Assembly (NCBI RefSeq): GCF_036226465.1
Contig: NZ_CP108476.1
Location: 8,122,001 to 8,186,000, forward strand
Length of the DNA: 64,000 bases
Reading direction: 5' to 3'
Source: Kitasatospora sp. NBC_01250
GTDB lineage: Bacteria; Actinomycetota; Actinomycetes; Streptomycetales; Streptomycetaceae
The position numbers and the translations under genes are program-made. Every line of letters starts with the position of its first letter. The stretch's first letter is position 1. Shown piece after piece: positions 36,212 to 44,488 of the stretch. The notes beneath the pieces were generated by a model. That model saw only the letters and a program-made list of their open reading frames with translations, had not been told where the DNA came from and did not search any database.

Positions 36212-37060
36212 GTGCACACCTACGACCGAGTGCTCGTCCTGGGTCCGGGCAGTCACGTCGGCACGGCCTGGACGGCCGGGCTGGCCTACGGGTTGCGCCG
36301 CGACGGCGTGGATCTGGGCGAAGCCGACCTGATCGTCGGCACGTCGGCCGGCGCGATCGTCGGAGCACTGCTCGCCACCGGGCAGAACCCGGGGCGGCTC
36401 GCGACGTCGGCTCGCCCGGACGCCCACCGGCTCAAGGCGGACCCCGCGCGGATGGGCGAGGTGTTCGCCGTGCTGGGCGACCGCAGCCTGGAACCCGGCG
36501 AGGCCAGGCGTCGGGTCGGCCGGCTGGCGCTCGACGGCGCCGACCCCCGGGCCGAGGAGGCGCTGATCGCGGGGCGCGCCGCCCTGATCGGTGCGGACGC
36601 GTGGCCGGAGCGGCGACTCGTGCTCACCGCCGTGGACGCGACCACCGGTGAGCCCGTGGTGTGGGACCGCGACAGCGGCGTGCCACTGGTGTCCGCGGTG
36701 GCGGCGAGCAGCGCCTTCCCCGGGGCCGCGCCGCCGGTTGCCATCGACGGCCGGCGGTACATGGACGGTGCGCTGCGGTCGGGCACCAACGCCGACCTCG
36801 CGGCCGGCGCCCGCACGCTGGTCGTGGTCGAGCCGATGGCGCACCTGTTTCCCCGTGAGCCGCTCGACCGGCAGTTGGCGGCCGTGGCAGCGGACACCGT
36901 GGTGACCATCGGCCCCGATCCCGCCTCGGTGCGCGCTTTCGGCTCGGACCCGGGCGACCTGGCAGCCTGGGAACCGGCCTACCGGGCGGGTCTTCGCCAG
37001 GCCGGCGAGGTCGGCGCACAGCTCCGCTCCACCTGGAGGACAGCAGCCGACGCGGGCTGA
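36212..37060 (+). CDS. Patatin-like phospholipase
   Basis: The 282-residue protein is patatin-type: GTSAG elbow with Ser45, an oxyanion loop GPGSHVG near residue 11, and the dyad Asp185 in the YMDGALRSG motif (DGA). It hydrolyses acyl-ester bonds, probably of phospholipids, by a Ser-Asp dyad. GTG 36212 is preferred because GGGGAGAC precedes it and the family N terminus (VLVLGPGSHVG) starts nearby. It is divergent from a TetR regulator. Confidence 0.88.
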   Translation: MHTYDRVLVLGPGSHVGTAWTAGLAYGLRRDGVDLGEADLIVGTSAGAIVGALLATGQNPGRLATSARPDAHRLKADPARMGEVFAVLGDRSLEPGEARRRVGRLALDGADPRAEEALIAGRAALIGADAWPERRLVLTAVDATTGEPVVWDRDSGVPLVSAVAASSAFPGAAPPVAIDGRRYMDGALRSGTNADLAAGARTLVVVEPMAHLFPREPLDRQLAAVAADTVVTIGPDPASVRAFGSDPGDLAAWEPAYRAGLRQAGEVGAQLRSTWRTAADAG

Positions 37061-37285
37061 CCGCCGATCAGGTCGGGCCGGTGGCCTGGACCCGGGACAG
37101 TTGAGCGGCCAGGCGGGGCGCGGCGGCGGGTGGCCGGACCACAACCTGCGGCAGCTGGATCATCTACGCGAGGTGGTGAAGGTGTCGAGGGCGGTGGTGC
37201 TCCTTCGCCGCGTCCGAGGCTGCCGACTGACGCCATGTCAGCTTCATCATCAGTTAATCCGATGTTCGCCTGTAGTCTGGCTGTC

Positions 37286-37648
37286 ATGCCCAGCCAGGAT
37301 CACGCCACGCACTCCGTCCTGCACCATTCCGTGATCGACACCCTGCGGGCCGCCGGCTACCCGTTTGCCGGGAGCGGCGACGTCGGTGAAGGTGTGGCCG
37401 TCGCCTGCGGGAAGCACGGCGTGACGGTGTCCTGGAAGGCCGGCGCACGAGGGGGCCAACCGGGCCCGGGAGTGCGGGGCGGGGCGACCACCGGGCGCAT
37501 TCGGGTCCACGGCAGTGCGGCCGTCCGCTCCGAGGGCTTCCTGCTCGCGCTGCGCCTCGCGACGACCCTGGCGGAGGCCGGCTACCAGAGTGACCACCTC
37601 GGGGACCGCGTCCTGGTGAGCGATGCCGCCCTCACGGCTCCCCGATAG
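37286..37648 (+). CDS. Small hypothetical protein
   Basis: The 120-residue protein is unrecognised. Its N terminus is amphipathic (HSVIDTLRAAGYPFAGSGDV), the centre is Gly-rich, and the C terminus ends with AEAGYQSDHLGDRVLVSDA. No transmembrane segment or cysteine motif is evident. The ATG follows a TAGTCT hexamer by 7 nt, indicating a leaderless start. The good codon bias and this start signal support a real gene. Confidence 0.7.
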   Translation: MPSQDHATHSVLHHSVIDTLRAAGYPFAGSGDVGEGVAVACGKHGVTVSWKAGARGGQPGPGVRGGATTGRIRVHGSAAVRSEGFLLALRLATTLAEAGYQSDHLGDRVLVSDAALTAPR

Positions 37649-37808
37649 CCGATAGCCGACCGCGCCACGCGACGACGCTCGGGCGCGGCGACCGAAGCTG
37701 CGCACCCCCCGGCCTGCGGAGCGATCTGTGCGACAAGGGCGTTGGCGGTCGTGCCGGACAGCAGCTCCGTGAGCGAGCAGCGCGGCGACCGCGGATCCCA
37801 GGACCAGC

Positions 37809-38315
37809 TCACCGGGCGTCGTCGAGCCGCTCGCGCGGGGTGGTGTCGGGATGGCGGCCGGCGACGTTGTCGGTCAGGCGGCGCAGGCTGGCGCGGGTGC
37901 GGTCGAACTCCTCGGGGTCCAGGCCCATGGCGTCGCCGATCGCGGCGGGGATGCCGCGGGCGCGCTCGCGCAGGGTGCGGCCTTCGTCGGTGAGGGTGAT
38001 CCGCACGGTGCGCTCGTCGTCGGGGCGGCGCTCGCGGCGCAGCAGGCCGTTCGACTCCAGGCGCTTGAGCAGCGGTGTCAGGGTGCCGTAGTCGAGATGG
38101 AGGGCGGCGCCGAGCTCCTTGACGGAGGCCTCGCCGCGATCCCAGAGCACGAGCAGGACGAGGTACTGGGGATACGTCAGGCCCAGCTCCTCCAGCATCG
38201 GCCGGTAGAGGCCGGTGACCGCGCGGGAGGCGGCGTACAGGGCGAAGCACATCTGGTCGTCTAGGAGGAGGGAGAACCCCCGCTCCGCCTGCTCATCGGG
38301 GTCGAGGCTGATCAC
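37809..38315 (-). CDS. MarR-family regulator, OhrR-like
   Basis: The 168-residue protein has the OhrR hallmark LLLDDQMCFALYAASR with Cys23 at the position of the peroxide-sensing cysteine, and a MarR winged helix (LTPLLKRLESNGLLRRERRPDDERT). OhrR repressors sense organic hydroperoxides. GTG 38315 lies 6 nt after TAGGCT (leaderless). It is divergent from an esterase gene rather than the usual ohr gene, and a perfect palindrome lies between them. Confidence 0.9.
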   Translation of the reverse strand: MISLDPDEQAERGFSLLLDDQMCFALYAASRAVTGLYRPMLEELGLTYPQYLVLLVLWDRGEASVKELGAALHLDYGTLTPLLKRLESNGLLRRERRPDDERTVRITLTDEGRTLRERARGIPAAIGDAMGLDPEEFDRTRASLRRLTDNVAGRHPDTTPRERLDDAR

Positions 38316-38362
38316 CGGACGAGCCTAACCCGGCACGCGGGCGATGTCCACGTGCCCATTTA

Positions 38363-38376
38363 ACTTGTGCACAAGT
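38363..38376. promoter_or_regulatory. Perfect 14-bp palindrome between ohrR-like gene and esterase
   Basis: ACTTGTGCACAAGT (38363-38376) is a perfect palindrome in an A/T-rich patch, flanked by TTTA and AAAT. It is the probable operator of the OhrR-like regulator and covers the region where the esterase promoter should be. Confidence 0.8.
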
Positions 38377-38437
38377 AAATCGCCCGCTAGGTTCATCGCC
38401 ATCGAGCTGGACCTGATCCCCATCCGGAGGAGAAACG

Positions 38438-39403
38438 ATGTCCGAGCACACCCCCGCGCCCGTGCTGGAGCCTGCGGCCGCCGCGTTCGCCGAGGCCACC
38501 GCCCAGCCGCCGTACCTCTTCCAACTGCCGCCCGCCGAGGGCCGCAAGGCCGTGGACGACGTCCAGAGCGGCGAGATCACCGAGCCCGTCGTCGACGAGG
38601 AGTGGATCACCGTTCCCGGCGGCCCGACCGGCGGCGTCCGGACCCGCATCGTCAGGCCCGTCGGCGCCACCGGCGTCCTACCCGTCATCCTCTACATCCA
38701 CGGTGCGGGCTGGGTCTTCGGCAACGCCCACACCCACGACCGCCTGGTGCGCGAACTGGCCGTCGGCGCCGGCGCCGCCGTGGTCTTCCCCGACTACGAC
38801 CTCTCCCCGGAGGCCCGCTACCCCGTCGCCATCGAGCAGGGCTACGCGGTCGCCCAGTGGGTCACCGCGCACGGCAGCACCAACGGCCTGGACGGCGCCC
38901 GCCTCGCCGTGGCCGGCGACTCCGTCGGCGGCAACATGAGCGCCGCCCTGACGCTGATGGCCAAGGAGCGCGGCGACGTCGCCTTCGTCCAGCAGGTGCT
39001 CTTCTACCCGGTCACCGAAGCCGGCTTCGACACGCCGTCCTACCGCCAGTTCGCCGAGGGCTACTTCCTGCGCCGCGACGCCATGCAGTGGTTCTGGGAC
39101 CAGTACACCACCGACCCCGCCCAGCGCGCCGAGATCACCGCCTCCCCGCTGCGCGCCACCACCGCCCAGCTCACCGGCCTGCCCCCGGCCCTGGTGATCA
39201 CCGGCGAGGCCGACGTCCTGCGCGACGAGGGCGAAGCCTACGCCAACCACCTCCGCACCGCCGGTGTCCCGGTCACGGCGGTGCGCTACCAGGGCATCAT
39301 CCACGACTTCGTGATGCTCAACGCCCTGCGCGGGACCCACGCCGCGGAGTCCGCCATCAACCTCGCCACAGCTGCGCTGCGCCAGGCGCTGCACGCCGGC
39401 TGA
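38438..39403 (+). CDS. Alpha/beta hydrolase, hormone-sensitive-lipase type
   Basis: The 321-residue protein has the HSL oxyanion motif (HGAGWVFG near residue 89), the nucleophile elbow GDSVGG (Ser162), an Asp in GEADVL, and a His in GIIHDFVML. HSL-type enzymes hydrolyse short-chain esters. ATG 38438 is preceded by GGAGGAGAAA. Divergent to an OhrR-like regulator with a shared palindrome; ester or lactone detoxification under oxidative stress is a reasonable guess. Confidence 0.88.
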   Translation: MSEHTPAPVLEPAAAAFAEATAQPPYLFQLPPAEGRKAVDDVQSGEITEPVVDEEWITVPGGPTGGVRTRIVRPVGATGVLPVILYIHGAGWVFGNAHTHDRLVRELAVGAGAAVVFPDYDLSPEARYPVAIEQGYAVAQWVTAHGSTNGLDGARLAVAGDSVGGNMSAALTLMAKERGDVAFVQQVLFYPVTEAGFDTPSYRQFAEGYFLRRDAMQWFWDQYTTDPAQRAEITASPLRATTAQLTGLPPALVITGEADVLRDEGEAYANHLRTAGVPVTAVRYQGIIHDFVMLNALRGTHAAESAINLATAALRQALHAG

Positions 39404-39500
39404 TCAGTTCCCGAGGGCATTCGACCCTGCGCGTGCGGTCGTGACCGCCGCACGGGAAAGGCGGCGGTGTCGGTGATCGTCTGTTCGGTGGGGCGGGCTG

Positions 39501-39647
39501 GTGATCAACACACCGGCCGGCATCGAGGGGATGTTCCGGGAGACCGGCCGCGACAGGTCCACCCCGCGTCCGCCGGGCTTCCAGGTCACGCCCGACCCCG
39601 CCATCGCCGACAAGTACGGCAACGTCATCCTGGGCCCGCCGCGTTGA
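39501..39647 (+). pseudogene. C-terminal fragment of a cupin-domain protein
   Basis: Forty-eight residues (VINTPAGIEGMFRETGRDR, then PDPAIADKYGNVILGPP) match the C terminus of actinobacterial cupin-domain proteins. There is no N-terminal barrel or start signal. It is the first of three remnants in a row. Confidence 0.6.
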
Positions 39648-39649
39648 CC

Positions 39650-39760
39650 GGTCCGCCGACCACGACGTACCCGTCGAGCTTCAGGTCCGGCCGGAAGTGC
39701 CGCACGTCGTCCAGGGCTGCGCCGCGATGCTGGACGACGCGGACCGCGCCCTCACCTACA
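39650..39760 (+). pseudogene. C-terminal fragment of an alpha/beta hydrolase
   Basis: The frame reads DHDVPVELQVRPEVPHVVQG and continues AAMLDDADRAL, the segment after the catalytic Asp and around the His of HSL-type esterases. It starts directly after the cupin fragment and runs into the lectin remnant, so it is a truncated relic. Confidence 0.5.
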
Positions 39761-40063
39761 ACATCAGCGGCAACAGCATCCGCTCCGGTATCCAGGCAGG
39801 GCCGGTCGGGCAGTTCTGCCTGACCGGCCCTGCAGGGCTCCGGCATCGGCGAGCCCAACTTCCCGAACGCGGTCGTCATCAACACCTATGACGGGGGCGC
39901 CCGGCAGGTGTGGCGCATCATCAACCAGACGCTCTACAACCCCGCGACCAATGAGTGCCTGGACGACACCGCCTTCGGCGGCCAGGGCACCTTCCTGGAG
40001 ACCTGGTCCTGCAACGGTGGCTCGAACCAGAACTGGGACGTCATCGGGTACGCGTCCAACTGA
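39760..40063 (+). pseudogene. Ricin-type lectin (CBM13) fragment
   Basis: GSGIGEPNFPNAVVINTYDG is followed by QVWRIINQTLYNPATNECLD and GGQGTFLETWSCNGG, typical QxW beta-trefoil repeats. A frameshift with a TGA at 39821 separates it from the upstream part. It probably came from a secreted carbohydrate-active protein. Confidence 0.6.
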
Positions 40064-40144
40064 ACCGACCCCGGTCCCCGAACCGATCCCCACCGCGCAC
40101 GGCACCGCACCGGCCTCCAGGAAGATCGACAGCGCCGGGCCTGC

Positions 40145-41365
40145 CTACGACTGCACCGACCAGGAGGGCAGCGGGTCTTGGCCCGCCAGCCGGTGGCCGC
40201 GGTCGGCCGAGTCGCGGACGGCGTCGAAGCCGTAGCCGGTCATCTCCTGCTCGTAGGCGCGCAGGGCCTCGGTGAGCGGCCGGCCGCCGGCGGCCTGGGC
40301 GAGGTGGTCGGCCAGGGTCCGGGCGTCGCGCAGTGCGGTGTTGGCGCCGACGCCGATGGCGGGGCTCATGGCGTGGATGGCATCGCCGAGCAGGGTGACC
40401 GCGGTGGTCTCCCACGGGCTGATCGGCACGCTGGTGCGGACCGTGACCGGGAAGATCGAGGCGGGGTGCTGACGGGCCACGATCCGGACCAGCCGGGGGT
40501 GCCACCCTTCGACCAGGGACAGTGTCAGCGCTAGCAGTTGCGCGCCGTTCATGGCGAACAACTCGCTGTCGGTGCAGGGGAACTGCTCGCGACGGGCGCC
40601 GAAGACGCACGCGAGGTAGTCGCTGTCGTCGCTGAGCTCGAGCCCGGGGGCCAGGCGGGCCGTCACCTCGTGCACCGCCTCGCGGTACTGCACGGGGGCG
40701 AGTCCGACGAAGCGGCGCTGCGAGCCGACGACGGTGGTCCACAGTCCGAGCAGCTCGGGCGGGACCAGGGCCCGGGCCTCGTCCCCGGCGAGGGGGACCT
40801 TTCCGTACAGCAGCCGCAGGCCGGCGTCGACGACCTGCGCTTCGGGCAGGTACTGCTTGCGGACCGCCGAGTTGACCCCGTCGGCACCGATCAGCACGTC
40901 ACCGGTCGCGCTGGTGCCGTCCGCGAAGTGCGCGGTCACCGAGCCCGACGGGTTGGTCTCGTAGTGGGTGAGCCGGGCGCCGTAGTGCACGACCTCGTCC
41001 AGGCCGGCCAGCAGGATCTGACGCAGTGTCATGCGGTTGACTGCCAGGTTCCCGCCGCCGGGCAGGTTCGGGACGGGCGGGAGTTCCTGGGCGTGCAGCA
41101 GGTTCAGCTGGTGGTCGAAGGTGTCCATGCGCGGCCCGGGGGTCCCGGCGGTGGCGGCGAACACCTCGTACGCCCGCGCGGTCAGCACCGCCTTGAGTGC
41201 GGTGATGCCGTCGGAGTTGATGCGGATGCGGTAGCCCTGGTTGCGGAAGCCCGCGGTGGGATCCTTCTCGTGGACGGCGACGCCGATGCCCGCCCGCTGA
41301 AGTCCTTGCGCGAGGGCCAGGCCGCCCAGGCCGCCCCCTGCGATGATGACGTGCAGATCCGACAC
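40145..41365 (-). CDS. FAD-dependent monooxygenase (PHBH type)
   Basis: The 406-residue protein has the FAD motif GGGLGGLA near residue 9, GADGVNSAVR, and LLGDAIHAMSPAIGVGAN. It resembles aromatic or antibiotic hydroxylases of the p-hydroxybenzoate hydroxylase group and lacks the thioredoxin-like C-terminal domain. GTG 41365 is chosen; its ribosome site AAGGGA is part of a hairpin (41372-41400). It lies downstream of a TetR gene on the same strand, 197 bp away. Confidence 0.88.
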   Translation of the reverse strand: MSDLHVIIAGGGLGGLALAQGLQRAGIGVAVHEKDPTAGFRNQGYRIRINSDGITALKAVLTARAYEVFAATAGTPGPRMDTFDHQLNLLHAQELPPVPNLPGGGNLAVNRMTLRQILLAGLDEVVHYGARLTHYETNPSGSVTAHFADGTSATGDVLIGADGVNSAVRKQYLPEAQVVDAGLRLLYGKVPLAGDEARALVPPELLGLWTTVVGSQRRFVGLAPVQYREAVHEVTARLAPGLELSDDSDYLACVFGARREQFPCTDSELFAMNGAQLLALTLSLVEGWHPRLVRIVARQHPASIFPVTVRTSVPISPWETTAVTLLGDAIHAMSPAIGVGANTALRDARTLADHLAQAAGGRPLTEALRAYEQEMTGYGFDAVRDSADRGHRLAGQDPLPSWSVQS

Positions 41366-41371
41366 AGTCGT

Positions 41372-41400
41372 GTCCCTTCTCGGTCGAATCGAAAAGGGAC
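41372..41400 (-). promoter_or_regulatory. Hairpin sequestering the monooxygenase ribosome-binding site
   Basis: On the minus strand GTCCCTT (41400-41394) can pair with AAGGGAC (41378-41372), and an inner TCG/CGA extends the stem. The AAGGGA is the only Shine-Dalgarno candidate of the downstream GTG (41365). In mRNA the ribosome site would be hidden in a 7-bp plus 3-bp stem. Confidence 0.6.
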
Positions 41401-41562
41401 GCACCGGACGTGCCTCAACGGGCACTGTACGAGCGAGTGTTCGCCATCCGGACTACCTACCGGACCGTGACTTCTGTACGTCCGTCAAAGACGCTAGCAC
41501 AGGTTCCCGGCGAGCCCCAGGGGTGCGCCGACACCCCCGTCGCCCGCGGGAAGTGAGCGGCA

Positions 41563-42144
41563 CTAGCCGAGGTCTGCGACCGCCGCGCGGAGTTCGTCGA
41601 ACGCCGTTCGCGTGAGGGCTGCCAGTTCGCCGGGGTCCTCGTCGCGGGCCGGGTCCGCCCACCGTGCGTATCCCAGCCTGAACGCGAGCACGCCCAGTTC
41701 GGCGGCCACCTGGGCGGTGGGTTCCGCAACGCCGCGCCGCTTCAGCGCGTCGACCATCGCCGCGGCCATGCCGACGCTCTTCAGTGCCTCGCGACTGCGC
41801 AGTTCCTCGTTCGCCTCGATCGCCGCGTGCAGCAGTGGGCCGAGCGAGCGGTTGAACGCCGTCATCTCCCCCGACGCGCGCTCCAGGCCGGCCGCGACGG
41901 CCGTCATCGGCGTCGCCTCCTCGGGAGCGGCGTCGATGCCCTCTGCCAGCAGTCGGCTCAGGGCCTGCTGCCCCGCGGTGAGGATCTCGCGCTTGTCCGC
42001 GAAGTGGCGAAAGAACGTGCTGCGGGTCAGTTCGGCGCGCTCGGCGATCTGCGCGACCGTCGTCTCGTCGTAGCCCTGCTCGGCGAACAGCCCGAGCGCC
42101 GCCACGACCAGGCGCTGACGCGCGTCCGGTTTCCATCTCGGCAT
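41563..42144 (-). CDS. TetR-family regulator
   Basis: The 193-residue protein has a TetR helix-turn-helix (RQRLVVAALGLFAEQGYDET, recognition LTRSTFFRHFADKREIL) and a ligand domain. ATG 42144 lies 6 nt after TAGGAT (leaderless). Divergent from an NAD-dependent epimerase-type gene, with two 18-bp direct repeats in the gap, so it should control that gene and possibly the downstream monooxygenase. Confidence 0.9.
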   Translation of the reverse strand: MPRWKPDARQRLVVAALGLFAEQGYDETTVAQIAERAELTRSTFFRHFADKREILTAGQQALSRLLAEGIDAAPEEATPMTAVAAGLERASGEMTAFNRSLGPLLHAAIEANEELRSREALKSVGMAAAMVDALKRRGVAEPTAQVAAELGVLAFRLGYARWADPARDEDPGELAALTRTAFDELRAAVADLG

Positions 42145-42162
42145 GTCGCCATCCTAGACGAC

Positions 42163-42212
42163 GGGACACATGTCGCATCATGCGCTACGGTGATGGGACA
42201 TCAGTCGCATCA
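42163..42212. promoter_or_regulatory. Two 18-bp direct-repeat operators
   Basis: GGGACACATGTCGCATCA (42163-42180) and GGGACATCAGTCGCATCA (42195-42212) match at 15 of 18 positions, 32 bp apart (three turns). Each contains GAC-N4-GTC. They lie between the tetR and epimerase genes. Confidence 0.7.
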
Positions 42213-42228
42213 CTGCTTGGAGCTCGTC

Positions 42229-43110
42229 ATGCGCGTCTTCATCACCGGCGGAACCGGCCTCATCGGCTCGGCCGTCGTCGCCGAACTGCTCTCCGCGGGA
42301 CACTCGGTCACCGCCCTCGCCCGCTCCGACGCCTCCGCGGCGCAGGCCGAGGCCGCCGGCGCCGCGGTGCTCCGCGGCGCACTCGCCGACCTCGCCGTGC
42401 TGCGAGCCCGCGCCGAGCAGGCCGACGGCGTCATCCACCTCGCCTTCAGCAACGACTTCAGCTCGCCCGAGGCCCTGGCCCGGGGCATCGCCGAGGAGGC
42501 CGCCGCGCTCGCGACGCTCGGCGACGCCCTCGTCGGCACGGACCGCCCGCTCGTCACCGTGGCCGGCACGCCCCACCAGCCGGGGCGCGCCTCCACCGAG
42601 GACGACGCCCTGCCGACCGAGGGGCCGGTCGCCGGCCGCAGCCGGTCGGTGACCCGCGCGCTCGAACTCGCCTCCCGCGGCGTGCGCAGCTCGGCGGTAC
42701 GGCTTCCGCGCACGGTCCACAACGAGGGCCGGGGCGGGTTCGCCGGGCTGCTCACCGACATCGCCCGCCGTACCGGCGTCGCCGGCTACCCCGGCGACGG
42801 CGCGCAGCGCTGGCCGGCCGTCCACGCGCTCGACGCCGCCGTGCTGTTCCGGCTCGCCCTGGAGCAGGCCCCGGCCGGAAGCTCCTGGCACGCCGTCGCC
42901 GACGAGGGCGACGCGGTCCGCGACATCGCCGCGGTCATCGGCCGACGGCTCGCCCTGCCCGTCGAGTCGGTACCGCAGGAGAACTTCGGTCCCCTCGGCC
43001 CGATCTTCGCCACCGACCAGCCCGCGTCCAGCGCCCGCACCCGCGCCACCCTCGGCTGGCAGCCGACCCACCCGAGCCTGCTCGCCGACCTGGAGAACAT
43101 CGAACCCTAG
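42229..43110 (+). CDS. NAD-dependent epimerase/dehydratase-family protein
   Basis: The 293-residue extended/atypical SDR begins MRVFITGGTGLIGSAVV (TGGTGLIG cofactor motif). The catalytic Tyr-x-x-x-Lys of classical members was not found, as in the NmrA/atypical SDRs, so it may be a redox sensor or reductase rather than an epimerase. ATG 42229 is preceded by GGAG. It is divergent from a TetR gene and precedes an alpha/beta hydrolase gene. Confidence 0.8.
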   Translation: MRVFITGGTGLIGSAVVAELLSAGHSVTALARSDASAAQAEAAGAAVLRGALADLAVLRARAEQADGVIHLAFSNDFSSPEALARGIAEEAAALATLGDALVGTDRPLVTVAGTPHQPGRASTEDDALPTEGPVAGRSRSVTRALELASRGVRSSAVRLPRTVHNEGRGGFAGLLTDIARRTGVAGYPGDGAQRWPAVHALDAAVLFRLALEQAPAGSSWHAVADEGDAVRDIAAVIGRRLALPVESVPQENFGPLGPIFATDQPASSARTRATLGWQPTHPSLLADLENIEP

Positions 43111-43222
43111 ACGTGCCCGGACGGCCCTGACGCCTGGCCTGCGCCGACGGCCGGCGCCGGGCCCGGAGCCCGCGCGCCGGGCAGGAACCGTGCCCAGCCC
43201 CCTGTGAGAGGAACACGTTCCC

Positions 43223-44188
43223 ATGACTGGCGGAACCTACGGACCGCACAACCCGGAGGCGACCTACGTCGCTCACGACTACCCCGAGCACGCCTTCGAC
43301 ACCGGTGAGGTCAGCCTCAACTACGCCACGACCGGATCGCCCGACAACCCCGCCCTGCTGCTCATCCCCGCGCAGGGCGAGTCCTGGTGGGGCTACGAGG
43401 CGGCGATGAAGCTGCTCGAAGACGACTTCGAGGTCTTCGCCGTCGACCTGCGCGGCCAGGGCCGCTCCACCCGCACCCCCGGCCGCTACACCCTCGACAA
43501 CATGGGCAACGACCTGGTCCGGTTCGTCTCCGGACGCATCGCACGCCCCGTCATCGCCTGCGGCCTGTCCTCCGGCGGCGTCATCGCCGCATGGCTCTCC
43601 GCCTACGCGCCGCCCGGCATGCTGCGCGGCGCGTACTACGAGGACGCGCCGCTGTTCTCCTCGGAGATCGCGCCCGCCTGCGGCCAGGGCATGAACCAGG
43701 TCATCGGCCCCTGGTTCGAGCTGATGCACAAGTACCTCGGCGATCAGTGGTCGGTCGGCGACTGGCCGGGCCTGAAACGAGCCATGGCCACCGACCTGCC
43801 GCCGGCACTCGCGCGAGGCCTGGCGGCGATGGGCGACTTCCTGGGCGGGGACGAACCACCCCAGACGTTCAAGGAGTACGACCCCGAGTGGGCCGGCGCC
43901 TTCGCCAGCGGCTCGGCCAGCGCCTCGGTCGACCATGCCCGGATGCTCGCGGCCGTGAAGGTCCCGGTGCTCTTCACCCACCACTTCCACCACGTCGACG
44001 AGGAGTCGGGCCGACTCCAGGGCGCCATCTCGGACCTGCAGGTCCGGCACGCACGCGAGCTGATCACCGGTGCCGGCCAGCGGTTCGACTACAGGACGTT
44101 CCCGAAGGCCGGCCACGTCATGCACGGCAGCGATCCGCAGCTCTACAGCCGGACCCTGCGCGAGTGGAGCCGCACACTCCACACCTGA
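43223..44188 (+). CDS. Alpha/beta hydrolase
   Basis: The 321-residue protein has a long N-terminal extension, the core strand LLLIPAQGESWW, the nucleophile elbow ACGLSSGGV, and a His in FPKAGHVMHG. Putative DLRGQGRS is the typical second motif. It resembles esterase/lactonase or C-C hydrolases of unknown substrate. It is 112 bp after the epimerase-type gene in the same direction, and could be cotranscribed. Confidence 0.84.
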   Translation: MTGGTYGPHNPEATYVAHDYPEHAFDTGEVSLNYATTGSPDNPALLLIPAQGESWWGYEAAMKLLEDDFEVFAVDLRGQGRSTRTPGRYTLDNMGNDLVRFVSGRIARPVIACGLSSGGVIAAWLSAYAPPGMLRGAYYEDAPLFSSEIAPACGQGMNQVIGPWFELMHKYLGDQWSVGDWPGLKRAMATDLPPALARGLAAMGDFLGGDEPPQTFKEYDPEWAGAFASGSASASVDHARMLAAVKVPVLFTHHFHHVDEESGRLQGAISDLQVRHARELITGAGQRFDYRTFPKAGHVMHGSDPQLYSRTLREWSRTLHT

Positions 44189-44488
44189 CACCGGATGGAC
44201 GACCGGGCGCCGCGACGACACCGGGTGGCCCCTGGCGCACGGCGACCAGCCGGCCGACGGGCCGACCGAGCGCGGCCGAGAGTGACCGGCCACCCTTCGC
44301 AACGGAATCGTGCTCGGACGGGACGGCACGGAGATCCCCGTGGCCTGCCTGAAGAGCAGGATCACGGCCGCTCTCTTTCCAGCCGCCGTCCCTGTCCGCA
44401 GGGCCACCAGCCGGTGTCCCGGGCGGCGGTAGGTGAGTGCCGCGCAGGCTGCTCGAACTGCGGTGATCCGGCCGGCCTCGACGCGGTG
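44189..44488. other. Convergent intergenic region without identified feature
   Basis: This 300-bp gap lies between the convergent hydrolase and alpha-glucosidase genes. It should hold two terminators, but I could not define an unambiguous hairpin. No gene is supported. Confidence 0.35.
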
